Source: Streptosporangium amethystogenes (lineage in GTDB: Bacteria; Actinomycetota; Actinomycetes; Streptosporangiales; Streptosporangiaceae). From it: a stretch of DNA of 64,000 nt. This document shows, in pieces, positions 52,283 to 60,573 of this stretch. The notes below the pieces were generated by a model, which was given only the letters and a program-made list of their open reading frames with translations, ran no database searches and was not told the DNA's origin. The stretch spans positions 124,001-188,000 of the forward strand of contig NZ_JOEQ01000006.1 of assembly GCF_000721075.1 (NCBI RefSeq), written 5' to 3'. Position numbers and translations under genes: made by a program. Position 1 is the stretch's first letter, and each line of letters starts with the position of its first letter.

Positions 52283-53050
52283 CTACCACTCCAGCGCGAA
52301 GGGAACGCCCCGGTTCCTGAAGTGCCCCACGTTGAGGCACTCGGTCCTGCCGACCCGGGTACGGGCGGCGAGGGGCTGGTGCACATGACCGAAGAGGGCG
52401 TAGCGCGGCTGGGTCCGCCGGATCGCCTCCAGGGTGGCCTCGCTGCCCCGCTCGAACCGCCGGGCCACCACGTCGTAGAGCAGTTCGGGGATGGCCGGCG
52501 GAATGTGGCAGCAGAGCACGTCGACCTCGCCGACGGCCTCCACCTTGCGGGCGAACTCCTCCTCGTCGATCTCGTACGGGGTCCGGTACGGGGTGCGCAG
52601 CCCGCCCCCGACGAAGCCGAAGCGCAGGCCGCCGATCTCCACGGTCTCGCCGTCGAGCACCCGGTGGCCCTCGCGCACGTACTCGGGCCAGTAGCGCGGC
52701 AGGTCCACGTTGCCGTAGGTGAGGTAGGCGGGGGTCGGCATCGCGGCGAAGATCTCACCGTACTGCCGCCTGACGGAGCGCTCGATGTGCTCGCGCGGGC
52801 CGCCCTCCAGCGACGCCCAGAGCGCCGAGGACATCGCCCGCGCCTCCTCGAACCGCTTGGCCGTCCGCAGCGCGATGAACTCCGCCGCCCGCTCCGCCCC
52901 GAAGAGCTCGGCGAAGATGCCCTGGGAGTGGTCGTCGTAGTCGACGAACAGGATCAGGTCCCCCAGGCAGATCAGGGCGTCTGCGCCGTCTCCCGCGCGG
53001 GCCAGCGCGTTAGCTCTCCCGTGTACGTCGCTGACGACATGAACCCGCAT
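52283..53050 (-). CDS. Calcineurin-like metallophosphoesterase
   Basis: A 255-residue phosphoesterase. Metal-binding blocks appear in order: SDVHGR (7-12), GDLILF (30-35), YGNVDLP (about 113-119), CCHIPP (about 176-181) and FGHVHQP (about 222-228). Members hydrolyse phosphomono- or diesters; the substrate is unknown. I chose ATG at 53050 because TAGGAT lies 7 nt upstream (leaderless); ATG at 53059 inside that box is an alternative. It diverges from fadD, so the two could share a promoter region. Confidence 0.9.
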   Translation of the reverse strand: MRVHVVSDVHGRANALARAGDGADALICLGDLILFVDYDDHSQGIFAELFGAERAAEFIALRTAKRFEEARAMSSALWASLEGGPREHIERSVRRQYGEIFAAMPTPAYLTYGNVDLPRYWPEYVREGHRVLDGETVEIGGLRFGFVGGGLRTPYRTPYEIDEEEFARKVEAVGEVDVLCCHIPPAIPELLYDVVARRFERGSEATLEAIRRTQPRYALFGHVHQPLAARTRVGRTECLNVGHFRNRGVPFALEW

Positions 53051-53194
53051 GCCGGACATCCTAACCACCCACAAATACCGGCATAAGTAACAAACCTCAC
53101 ACGGCGGCGCGGCCGATGACTCCAGGAGAGAGCAGTTGGTACGGTGAATTCCCCGTTGATAACGCCTGGGTGACGAATTTACTCGTGCGTAACT

Positions 53195-53204
53195 TATCGC
53201 GATA
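53195..53204. promoter_or_regulatory. Palindrome upstream of fadD
   Basis: TATCGCGATA is a perfect 10-bp palindrome, with partial extension as ACTTATCGCGATAGCT. It lies 45 nt before the fadD start codon, in the divergent promoter region, and is a plausible repressor site. Confidence 0.45.
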
Positions 53205-53248
53205 GCTTCCAGGCAGCCCATCGATCCGTGCGTCTCCAGGAGTGATCC

Positions 53249-55042
53249 GTGCGCGAGTACAGCGTCCCCGTGCTGGTGGATGTCCCCGCCTCCGCCAACC
53301 TGACCGACACGGTGTTCCGGCGTGCCGAAGAGGAGCCGGGCGCCGTCGTCCTGCGCCGCAAGGTCGGCGACGACTGGGCCGCCGTCACCGCCCGCGAGTT
53401 CCGCGACCAGGTCGCGGAGGTGGCCAAGGGCCTGATCGCGGCCGGCGTCGAACCCGGCGACCGGGTGGCGCTGATGTCGCGCACCCGCTACGAGTGGACC
53501 GTGATCGACTACGCGATCTGGGCCGCGGGCGCGGTCAGTGTGCCGATCTACGAGTCCTCCTCGGCCGACCAGGTCTCCTGGATCATCTCCGACAGTGGCG
53601 CGAAGGCCGTCTTCGTCGAGCTGGACTCGAACGAGGAGACGGTCCGCGAGGGCATCTCGGAGCTGCCCGGTCTCAAGGACGTCTGGCGCATCGAGGGCGG
53701 CGCCCTGGACGAGCTGACCGCACTCGGCGCCGAGGTCGGCGACGACACGCTCGCCGAGCGCAGGTCCAGCCGCGGCATCGCCGACCTGGCCACCATCGTC
53801 TACACCTCGGGCACCACCGGCAGGCCCAAGGGCTGCCGGCTGACCCACGACAACCTGCTGTTCACCGCCAGGAACGTCGCGCACGGCCCGCTGGAGCGCC
53901 TCTTCACCATGGACGACAGGGCGGCCCTGCTCTTCCTGCCACTCGCGCACGTCTTCGCCCGCATCATCGAGATCGTGCTGATCGAGACGGGCACGGTCCT
54001 CGCGCACACCCCCAACATGAAGAACGTCGGCCCCGACCTGCAGGCTTTCAAGCCCACGTTCCTGCTGGGCGTGCCCCGCGTGTTCGAGAAGGTCTACAAC
54101 GCCGCCGAGCAGAAGGCCACCGCCGACGGCAAGGGGAAGATCTTCCACGCCGCGGCGGAGACCGCCGTCGCCTGGAGCAGGGCGGAGTCCACCGGCGGCG
54201 CGGGGCTGGGCCTGAGGCTCAAGCACGCCCTGTTCGACAGGCTCGTCTACGGCAAGCTGCGCGCCGCGACCGGCGGCAGGCTGACGGCGGCCGTGTCCGG
54301 CGGCTCCGCCCTGGGCGAGCGGCTCGGCCACTTCTTCCGCGGCGTGGGCATCGAGGTGCTTGAGGGCTGGGGCCTCACCGAGACCTCGGCGCCCTCCTCG
54401 GTCAACCTGCCGGGGGCCAACAAGATCGGCACGGTCGGCAAGCCGTTCCCGGGCGTCACCATCGGCATCGGCGAGCACGGCGAGGTGCTCGTCAAGGGGC
54501 GCCACGTCTTCGCGGGCTACTGGAACAACGACGAGGCCACCGCCGAGGCGATCGACAAGGACGGCTGGTTCCACACCGGCGACATCGGCGAGCTGGACGG
54601 GGACGGCTACCTGCGCATCACCGGCCGCCAGAAGGAGATCCTCGTCACCGCCGCGGGCAAGAACGTCGCCCCGGCCCCGATGGAGGACCACATCCGCGCC
54701 CACCCGCTGATCAGCCAGGCGATGGTGGTCGGCGACGACCGGCCGTTCGTCGCGGCGCTCATCACGCTCGACGTCGAGGCTCTGGAGCAGTGGAAGGCCG
54801 CCAACGGCAGAACGGACGCGGACCTCGCCGCCCTCAGCTCCGACCCGGCCATCGTCGCCGAGGTGCAGAAGGCCGTGGACAACGCCAACAAGTTCGTCTC
54901 CAGGGCCGAGCAGATCAAGAAGTTCACGGTGCTCGACGTCGACATCAGCGAGGAGAGCGGACATCTCACCCCGACCCTCAAGGTCAAGCGCGCCATCGTG
55001 ATGCGCGACTTCGCCAAGCAGGTCGAGTCCCTCTACAGCTAG
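53249..55042 (+). CDS. fadD: Long-chain acyl-CoA synthetase
   Basis: Activates fatty acids to acyl-CoA via acyl-adenylate. The 597-residue product has the AMP-binding motif YTSGTTGRPKGC (about 188-199), the VSGGSALG block, GWGLTETSAP (about 372-381), the HTGDIGELDGDGYLRITGR motif (about 439-457) and a conserved Lys near the C-terminus (LTPTLKVKR). The family is also called FadD15 in mycobacteria, where the gene precedes pimB. GTG at 53249 has GGAG 6 nt upstream. The stop codon abuts the convergent pimB stop with no gap. Confidence 0.95.
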   Translation: MREYSVPVLVDVPASANLTDTVFRRAEEEPGAVVLRRKVGDDWAAVTAREFRDQVAEVAKGLIAAGVEPGDRVALMSRTRYEWTVIDYAIWAAGAVSVPIYESSSADQVSWIISDSGAKAVFVELDSNEETVREGISELPGLKDVWRIEGGALDELTALGAEVGDDTLAERRSSRGIADLATIVYTSGTTGRPKGCRLTHDNLLFTARNVAHGPLERLFTMDDRAALLFLPLAHVFARIIEIVLIETGTVLAHTPNMKNVGPDLQAFKPTFLLGVPRVFEKVYNAAEQKATADGKGKIFHAAAETAVAWSRAESTGGAGLGLRLKHALFDRLVYGKLRAATGGRLTAAVSGGSALGERLGHFFRGVGIEVLEGWGLTETSAPSSVNLPGANKIGTVGKPFPGVTIGIGEHGEVLVKGRHVFAGYWNNDEATAEAIDKDGWFHTGDIGELDGDGYLRITGRQKEILVTAAGKNVAPAPMEDHIRAHPLISQAMVVGDDRPFVAALITLDVEALEQWKAANGRTDADLAALSSDPAIVAEVQKAVDNANKFVSRAEQIKKFTVLDVDISEESGHLTPTLKVKRAIVMRDFAKQVESLYS

Positions 55043-56167
55043 TCAGAGGGTCTCCACGGACTCCAGAACGCGGGCGAAGCGGGAGGCGGCGAGATCCCAG
55101 CTCCACTCGCGCGCGACCCACTCGCGCCCGCGGTCACCCATGGCACGTGCCCCGGCCGGGTCCTTGAGCAGGTCGACCAGGGCCGCCGTGACCTCGTCCG
55201 GGCGGGTGCCGTCGACGACCAGGCCGGTCTGCCCGCGTAGCACGGCGTCGGGCGCGCCGCCCGAGGAGCCCGCCACCACGGGCAGCCCGCTGGCGGACGC
55301 CTCCAGATAGACGATGCCGAGCCCCTCCACGTCGATACCGCCCAGGCGGGTACGGCACGGCATGGCGAACACGTCGCCCGCTGCCAGGTAGCCGGGCAGC
55401 TCGGCCTCCGGCACGGGGCCGGTGATCCGAACCGAGCCGTCCATCGACCTGGCCAGCCGTTCCAGGGTCCTGCGGTACGGGCCACCGCCGACGATCAGGA
55501 GCATCGCGTCGGGAACGTCCCGCAGCACGCCGGGCCAGGCCCGCAGCAGCGTGTCCTGGCCCTTGCGCGGCACCAGCCTGGACAGGCAGAGCACCACCGG
55601 CCGCTCTCCCAGCCCGAGCTTCGCGCGCACCCGCTCTCTCCCGGCCTCGGGCGCGAACACCTCGGTGTCGACGCCGGGCGCGAGCCGCACCAGCTTGTCC
55701 TCGGGTATCACCCTGGCCAGCCGCTGCCGGGTGTACTCCCCCAGGTAGGTGACCACGTCGGCGTGCGCGCCGATCCTGGCGAGCACCCGGCGGCCGATCG
55801 GGAGCGCCGTCCAGCCCGCCTCGTGGCCGTGGGTGACCATGACGACGCGGCGGACACCGGCCTCGCGCATCCTGGGCGCGAGCAGTCCGAGCGGCGCCGC
55901 CGCCCCGAAGACCACGGTCTCGCACCCGAACTCGGTGACCAGTGCGGCCGCCCGGCGGGCGACGGCGGGGGTGGGCAGCATCAGCGAGGTGGGGTGCCGT
56001 ACCACGGGATAGGGCTGCCGCAGGTCGAAGCCCTCGCTGCCGGGCCATTGAGGGGCGTAGACGACGATGGAGCCGGGCGGGCGGCGGGCGATGAGACCGT
56101 ACACGAAGGACTGGATCCCCCCGGCGCGGGGCGGGAAGTCGTTCGTGACCACCAGCGTGCGCCTCAT
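55043..56167 (-). CDS. pimB: GDP-mannose-dependent phosphatidylinositol monomannoside mannosyltransferase (PimB type)
   Basis: A 374-residue GT4-family enzyme predicted to add the second mannose in phosphatidylinositol dimannoside synthesis at the cytoplasmic membrane face. The match to mycobacterial PimB (Rv2188c), as recalled, is strong: TNDFPPRAGGIQSF (8-21), RHPTSLMLP, THGHEAGW, CLSRLVPRKGQDTLL (about 194-208) and FAMPCRTRLGGIDVEGLGIVYLEA (the donor-binding glycosyltransferase core). The ATG overlaps the stop of the M48 gene (ATGA). Confidence 0.88.
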   Translation of the reverse strand: MRRTLVVTNDFPPRAGGIQSFVYGLIARRPPGSIVVYAPQWPGSEGFDLRQPYPVVRHPTSLMLPTPAVARRAAALVTEFGCETVVFGAAAPLGLLAPRMREAGVRRVVMVTHGHEAGWTALPIGRRVLARIGAHADVVTYLGEYTRQRLARVIPEDKLVRLAPGVDTEVFAPEAGRERVRAKLGLGERPVVLCLSRLVPRKGQDTLLRAWPGVLRDVPDAMLLIVGGGPYRRTLERLARSMDGSVRITGPVPEAELPGYLAAGDVFAMPCRTRLGGIDVEGLGIVYLEASASGLPVVAGSSGGAPDAVLRGQTGLVVDGTRPDEVTAALVDLLKDPAGARAMGDRGREWVAREWSWDLAASRFARVLESVETL

Positions 56168-57441
56168 GGCTCAAAGAGACCGTTCAGCCGGGCCCAGGAG
56201 CGCGCCAGCGCGATGCGCTGCGGCGTGGTGGGATGCGAGGCGTAGAGCACGTACTCCACGAGGTCGGGCGACAGATCCGAGATGTTGGTGACCGCCAGCC
56301 GTTTCTGCATGGCGACGAACGTCGCCGGATCCTTGGTCAGGTCCAGCGCGTGGACGTCCGCACGAGCCTCGATATGCCGGCTCACCAGGTTCTGTGCCGG
56401 CCCTGACAGCACCGCGGCCAGGCTGAGCAACCCCATGACCAAACCCACCGCCCTCGGGTCCCCGATGGAGGAGACCCCCGCGCGGCGCCGCACGACCCCC
56501 GCCGAGGTCACCACGTAGAGCAGGCACGCCCCGAACGCCGCGCCCAGAGCCCCGACGAGCGTACCGGAGAGCACGTCGCCCGCCTTGGCGTGACCGAGCT
56601 CGTGCGCGACCACCAGCTCGACCTCGTCGGCGGGCGCCCGGAGCAGCGTGTCGTAGACGACGATCCTGCGGGTCGCGCCGAATCCGGAGACATAGGCGTT
56701 GAGCGCGGTGGTCCGCCGGGAGGCGTCGGCGACGAGCACGTCCTCCACCGGCACACCGTCCCTGGCGGCCATGGCGAGCAGGTCGTCGCGGAGTTGTCCG
56801 GCCTCCATCGGCCTGAAGTCGTTGAAGATCGGCTCGATGAGCACCGGGTAGGCGAAGGAGGCCGCCACCGTCAGTGCGAACGCGCCGGCCGCCGCCGGGA
56901 TCCACCAGCGCCGGTAGCGCCGCGCCAGCGCGACCACCGCCAGAACCATGATCGCGGTCAGCGCGGTGCCGACGCCCAGGCTCTTGATCCGGTCGGCGGT
57001 CCAGGTCGGCCAGGTCTGGGTGGACAACCCGAAGTCGCGCAGATAGGTCTCCGACCACATCCCCAGCGGCCAGCGCAGCATCGCGACGGCCACCGACAGC
57101 GCCAGCACGCCGAGCAGCGCCCGCAACCACCACGGCCCCCGCAGCCGGTCCACGAGCCGCGCGCCCAGCGGGGTGCCCACCAGCACTCCCGCCACCACCA
57201 GCGTCAGGCCGAGGGAGAGGTAACCCGGTACGCTGACCAGTCTGTCGAACGCCTCGGACCTGGCGATCTGCTCGGCCGTGAAGTCGCGGGCCGGATCGGG
57301 GACGACCGCCAGGGCCCCCTCGGGCAGCGCCCGCCAGGGCGTGGCGAACGCCACGACCGCCAGCGTGACCACCCCCAGCGCGGCCAGCGCCCACCCCGCC
57401 GACCGCACCCCCGAGGGCGCGTCCGTCGTGCTCAGCGTCAT
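56164..57441 (-). CDS. M48-family membrane metalloprotease
   Basis: A 425-residue Ste24/CAAX-type peptidase with about six membrane helices and the zinc site HELGH (280-284), followed by a second zinc ligand in SRHIEARADVHAL. Members cut membrane-associated peptides or process envelope proteins. The ATG at 57441 has GGAGG 7 nt upstream; the reading frame extends to 57717 but without family content. It overlaps pimB by 4 nt, and so the two are coupled. Confidence 0.92.
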   Translation of the reverse strand: MTLSTTDAPSGVRSAGWALAALGVVTLAVVAFATPWRALPEGALAVVPDPARDFTAEQIARSEAFDRLVSVPGYLSLGLTLVVAGVLVGTPLGARLVDRLRGPWWLRALLGVLALSVAVAMLRWPLGMWSETYLRDFGLSTQTWPTWTADRIKSLGVGTALTAIMVLAVVALARRYRRWWIPAAAGAFALTVAASFAYPVLIEPIFNDFRPMEAGQLRDDLLAMAARDGVPVEDVLVADASRRTTALNAYVSGFGATRRIVVYDTLLRAPADEVELVVAHELGHAKAGDVLSGTLVGALGAAFGACLLYVVTSAGVVRRRAGVSSIGDPRAVGLVMGLLSLAAVLSGPAQNLVSRHIEARADVHALDLTKDPATFVAMQKRLAVTNISDLSPDLVEYVLYASHPTTPQRIALARSWARLNGLFEP

Positions 57442-57631
57442 CAAACACCTCCAGCGTGGAGCCCGAACCCTGGGCCCCGTCCTTTGGATCCTTCGCCTGC
57501 CGCGGCCGACCGGACGGCGCCTCGCCGCGTCGTCACCGGTCACCGCGGCACGCCGCGGCTCCCTCCCGGTCGCCTCTCGCCACGGCGAGATCCGCCAGGT
57601 GAGGCCTGGACCGGGAAAGGACACAAGGATG

Positions 57632-58495
57632 TCAGGCGAGTTCCTTTCCGAGATAGTCACGCCACGCCACGGTGAGTTGGGCAGGCGACAGGCCGAGCGT
57701 GCCGGTGACATCGCCACCGTAGAGCCTCACCAGGGCCTTCTCGCCGAAGCGCTCCGCGATGAACCGGCAGGCGAGCCAGGCCTCCTCGTACGCCTGCGCG
57801 AGCCGCGGAGCGCCGGGGGCGAAGTCGGCGGGACCGGGGAGACGGACGGGCAGGACTCCGGCACGCACCTCGGCGGCCAGCTCGGCGGCGGCCGTCCGTA
57901 CCGGGATCCCGGCATCGCGGTAGCCCACGTAGTCGGCGAAGCCCTCCGACAGCCACATCGGCACCCGGCCGCCACGGGTCGCGCCGGTGGCCACGTGCAC
58001 GAGCTCGTGCGTGATCACCACGTCCCGGCCGGTCATGGTGAGCCTCGCGTAGCCCGAGGGCAGGACGATCACCCGGTCCGCGGTCGCCATCGCGGCCAGG
58101 CCCCGGGTGCTCTCCGCTCCGGCGAGTGCCGCGGCCTCGGCGTCGGTGGCGGGAAACAGGATCACCGCTCGGACCGGCCCCCAGATCGCCGCGACCGCGC
58201 GGCGGGCCCGGTCGGCCCTGGCGGCCAGGTCCCGCAGGACGGTGGGCGCGAGGTCGTGGCCGATCACGAGGGAGTGCTCACCCCGGACGACGACGGCGGC
58301 ACCGGGCCACAGATCGCGAAGGTCAACGGGGAGTTCTCCGGCATGGTGGAGAGGATCGCGAGGAGGCGGGTGGCCGGGAGGGCCCGGAAGCCGGCCGGCT
58401 CCGGCCAGGAGAGGTCCCGTCCCGGCCAACGGGCCCACACTCATCAGCGCCAGCATCCCGGCGAGCACGGTGCGGCGCCCCTTCGGGACGGACAT
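57632..58495 (-). CDS. Secreted peptidase-MA-like gluzincin protein
   Basis: A 287-residue protein with an N-terminal Sec-type signal (about 1-35). The zinc site is HELVH (163-167) with the third ligand E184 in WLSEGFADYV, the pattern of the peptidase MA/gluzincin clan. It is probably an envelope-associated metallopeptidase; its substrate is unknown. TAGCAT lies about 9 nt upstream of the ATG at 58495. It is in a minus-strand series with the M48 peptidase gene. Confidence 0.85.
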   Translation of the reverse strand: MSVPKGRRTVLAGMLALMSVGPLAGTGPLLAGAGRLPGPPGHPPPRDPLHHAGELPVDLRDLWPGAAVVVRGEHSLVIGHDLAPTVLRDLAARADRARRAVAAIWGPVRAVILFPATDAEAAALAGAESTRGLAAMATADRVIVLPSGYARLTMTGRDVVITHELVHVATGATRGGRVPMWLSEGFADYVGYRDAGIPVRTAAAELAAEVRAGVLPVRLPGPADFAPGAPRLAQAYEEAWLACRFIAERFGEKALVRLYGGDVTGTLGLSPAQLTVAWRDYLGKELA

Positions 58496-58622
58496 AACGA
58501 GCCGATGCTATCGGAGTGCGGGCCGGTGCTCCGGCCTTCGGGACGTCGCGGCGCTCCCTGCCGGAGGCGTGGATCCGCCCAGGCCGCCGGCCGCGCGCTC
58601 GCGGCCTTCGCCGGAAACGGAG

Positions 58623-58657
58623 CGGCCCCGTCCCTCCACGTGTGAGGAACGGGGCCG
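58623..58657 (-). terminator. Terminator of the first NlpC/P60 gene
   Basis: A 14-bp stem with one mismatch (58623-58636 with 58644-58657) and a 7-nt loop. It lies 17 nt beyond the minus-strand stop codon. Confidence 0.65.
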
Positions 58658-58674
58658 GCGCCCCTTGCTCAGGC

Positions 58675-59289
58675 TCAGGTTCCGGGCCGGACCGCTCCGG
58701 CGAAGGAGGACCTGTAGTACCCCTCCAGCCTCACGATCCGGACCGTCTTGCCGCTGCTCGGCGAGTGGACCATTCTGCCCTTGCCGACGTACATGCCGAC
58801 GTGGCCCTTTCCACTGAAGAACATCAGGTCACCGGGGCGCAGATGGCTCCACGAGACCTTCTTCCTGATCGCCCGGTACTGGCTGTGCGTGATCCGTGGG
58901 ATGGACACGCCCGCCTTGCGCCAGGCGTATTTGACGAGCCCCGAGCAGTCGAACGCGCCGGGACCGGAGGCACCCCACCGGTACGGATCGCCGACCTGCT
59001 TCCTGGCCGCCGAGACGGCCTTGCGAGCCCGAACCTTCTGCAGGGCCGCCCTGCTCATCCTGGTCTTGACCTTGGTACTGGCCTTGGCCTCGTTCGCAGC
59101 CCGATCGGTCTGCTCGGAGACTCCGGCCGCGGTGTTGACCAGGATCTCAGGGGTACTGTCCGTCGTCGCCCTGGCCGCCGTCGACCCCAGGGTGACCGCT
59201 CCGGCTGAGGCGGTCAAGGTGAGGGCGATGCCACTGAGGGAAAGGTGGAAAAGGCGCGACAGACGGGTGTTACACGGGGTGGTAGACAG
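58675..59289 (-). CDS. Secreted NlpC/P60 peptidoglycan endopeptidase, CTG start
   Basis: A 204-residue cell-wall hydrolase. The NlpC/P60 domain has DCSG (C115), the His in GHVGMYVG (H163) and VHSPSSG. A Sec signal sequence (about 10-40, FHLSLSGIALTLTASAGAVTL) is in frame only if translation starts at CTG 59289, which has GGAG at 59295-59298 with 5 nt spacing. The best standard start, TTG at 59217, would remove most of the signal. CTG is therefore favoured. A c-di-AMP riboswitch lies immediately upstream. A second NlpC/P60 gene is at 60574-61566. Confidence 0.85.
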   Translation of the reverse strand: MSTTPCNTRLSRLFHLSLSGIALTLTASAGAVTLGSTAARATTDSTPEILVNTAAGVSEQTDRAANEAKASTKVKTRMSRAALQKVRARKAVSAARKQVGDPYRWGASGPGAFDCSGLVKYAWRKAGVSIPRITHSQYRAIRKKVSWSHLRPGDLMFFSGKGHVGMYVGKGRMVHSPSSGKTVRIVRLEGYYRSSFAGAVRPGT

Positions 59290-59295
59290 GATTTC

Positions 59296-59455
59296 TCCTT
59301 GGTGCTTCCACTGATGCCTACCGGGTTAGCTGACGGGTTCGGGCTGGGAAGATGCCCTACGGCGCAAATGCGCTGATTCACCCCTGGCCACGCTGTGTCG
59401 GGCCTTTTGGGTCCCCGGTTCCATGCCTCCTGGCTGCATAGATTCGGCGGGCCGC
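59296..59455 (-). promoter_or_regulatory. ydaO/yuaA-type c-di-AMP riboswitch
   Basis: Read on the minus strand, conserved blocks occur in order: GGAACCGGGGACCC (around 59408-59421), GGGGTGAATC (around 59378-59387), GTAGGGCATC (around 59353-59362), CCGAACCCGTCAGCTAACC (around 59324-59342) and GGTAGGCATCAGTGGAAG (around 59309-59325). It ends at the ribosome site of the NlpC/P60 gene. In actinobacteria this class controls peptidoglycan hydrolases, shutting them off when c-di-AMP is high. TATAGA (59502-59507, minus strand) could be its -10 box. Confidence 0.9.
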
Positions 59456-59802
59456 CACGATGAGGTCCGTCCCCGGCAGGGGAACGGCGGCCGGTTGGAT
59501 TTCTATAGGGACACCGGCCCGAAGACCGACATTCACCGCGACGGCATGGCTTGTACGTCGCGAGGCCAGAAGTTACCCCGATCTCCAACTTTCGGCAAAG
59601 CATTCGCCAAGCAAGAAGATCAACAAGCCTTCGTGATCTTCCCGTTACCCCTGCTTAATGACCATTTATGCTATTGAGATATGACTCTCGTCACACCCCT
59701 AAAATCACACCCGACAAATCGCGATTTCTGTAATGTTCATCACATTTGCCATCATTCGCGGTTGAAACCATGAGGACGCCCCCCTCCGCCACGGAGCGTG
59801 CG
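59456..59802. other. AT-rich promoter region, no gene
   Basis: This region is upstream of the riboswitch and downstream of the methyltransferase stop codon. It is markedly AT-richer than the rest (59590-59765). GAAGATCA (59615-59622) pairs with TGATCTTC (59634-59641), a possible terminator of the methyltransferase gene. No coding frame with recognisable content was found. Confidence 0.5.
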
Positions 59803-60501
59803 TCAGCGCCGGACGCACGTGTAGGCGCCGTAGATCGATTCCCTGAAGTCCACCTCGACGATCTCGAACCCGGCCGCGTCGAACATCGGTTCCAGAAGCC
59901 ACCGGAAGGTGCTGTACTCGGTGCGCAGATGCTCGGCGTAGTCCTCGCGGGTGTAGCCCAGCGCGGGATCGCCGGCCGCGCCCTCGAACCAGCGGCCGAG
60001 CACGGCGCCGGCCTCGGCCGGCCGGAAATCGAAGATCAGGTCACGCAGGCGCAGGACGCCCCCGGGCCGTACGATCCGCGCGATGCGGTCGAGTGCGACC
60101 GCCTTCCAGAAGTCGGGGAGCTGATGAAGGGCGTGACGGGTGTAGACCGCGTCCGCGGGTGGCCCCGCGTGCTCGTAGGAGAGAAAGCCCGCCCGCACGC
60201 ACTCGAGGTTGGCCAGGCCGTCCTCGGCGGCCCGGACGGTCAGGAAGTCGTGCATCGCCGGGGAGACGTCAACCGCCACCACCCGCCGGAACCGCCGCGC
60301 CGCGGCCAGGGCGAACTGCCCCGTCCCCGCGCCGAACTCCACGACCGTCGCCGTCTCCCCCAGGCCGCGCCCGGCGAGCGCGGCGAGGTCCTCCCCCGGA
60401 TCGGGCCTGCCCTGCTTGCGGTCGAACCCGGCGACGAACGCGGCGTCGAGGTGTTCGGGACCGGCATGGGCGAGTTCGTCGAGCATCCATGAAGTGATCA
60501 T
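59803..60501 (-). CDS. SAM-dependent methyltransferase (class I)
   Basis: A 232-residue Rossmann-fold methyltransferase. The SAM-binding motif EFGAGTGQF (about 54-62), acidic residue VVAVDVS (about 74-80), RPGGVLRLRD (about 144-153) and a C-terminal GYTREDYAEHLRTEYSTF region are visible. The substrate is unknown. ATG at 60501 begins the family; the frame continues upstream without family content. It lies between the two NlpC/P60 genes on the same strand. Confidence 0.88.
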   Translation of the reverse strand: MITSWMLDELAHAGPEHLDAAFVAGFDRKQGRPDPGEDLAALAGRGLGETATVVEFGAGTGQFALAAARRFRRVVAVDVSPAMHDFLTVRAAEDGLANLECVRAGFLSYEHAGPPADAVYTRHALHQLPDFWKAVALDRIARIVRPGGVLRLRDLIFDFRPAEAGAVLGRWFEGAAGDPALGYTREDYAEHLRTEYSTFRWLLEPMFDAAGFEIVEVDFRESIYGAYTCVRR

Positions 60502-60573
60502 GTTCCGATGCTGGCAGCGCCGCCGCGGGCGACGCACCCGGTTTTCCGGCCGTCGGGACCCGCGCGCCGCGCG

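Noticed and set aside
52283..54964. Very long minus-strand frame including the metallophosphoesterase
   Set aside because: Only the last 256 codons match the family; the rest is antisense to fadD.
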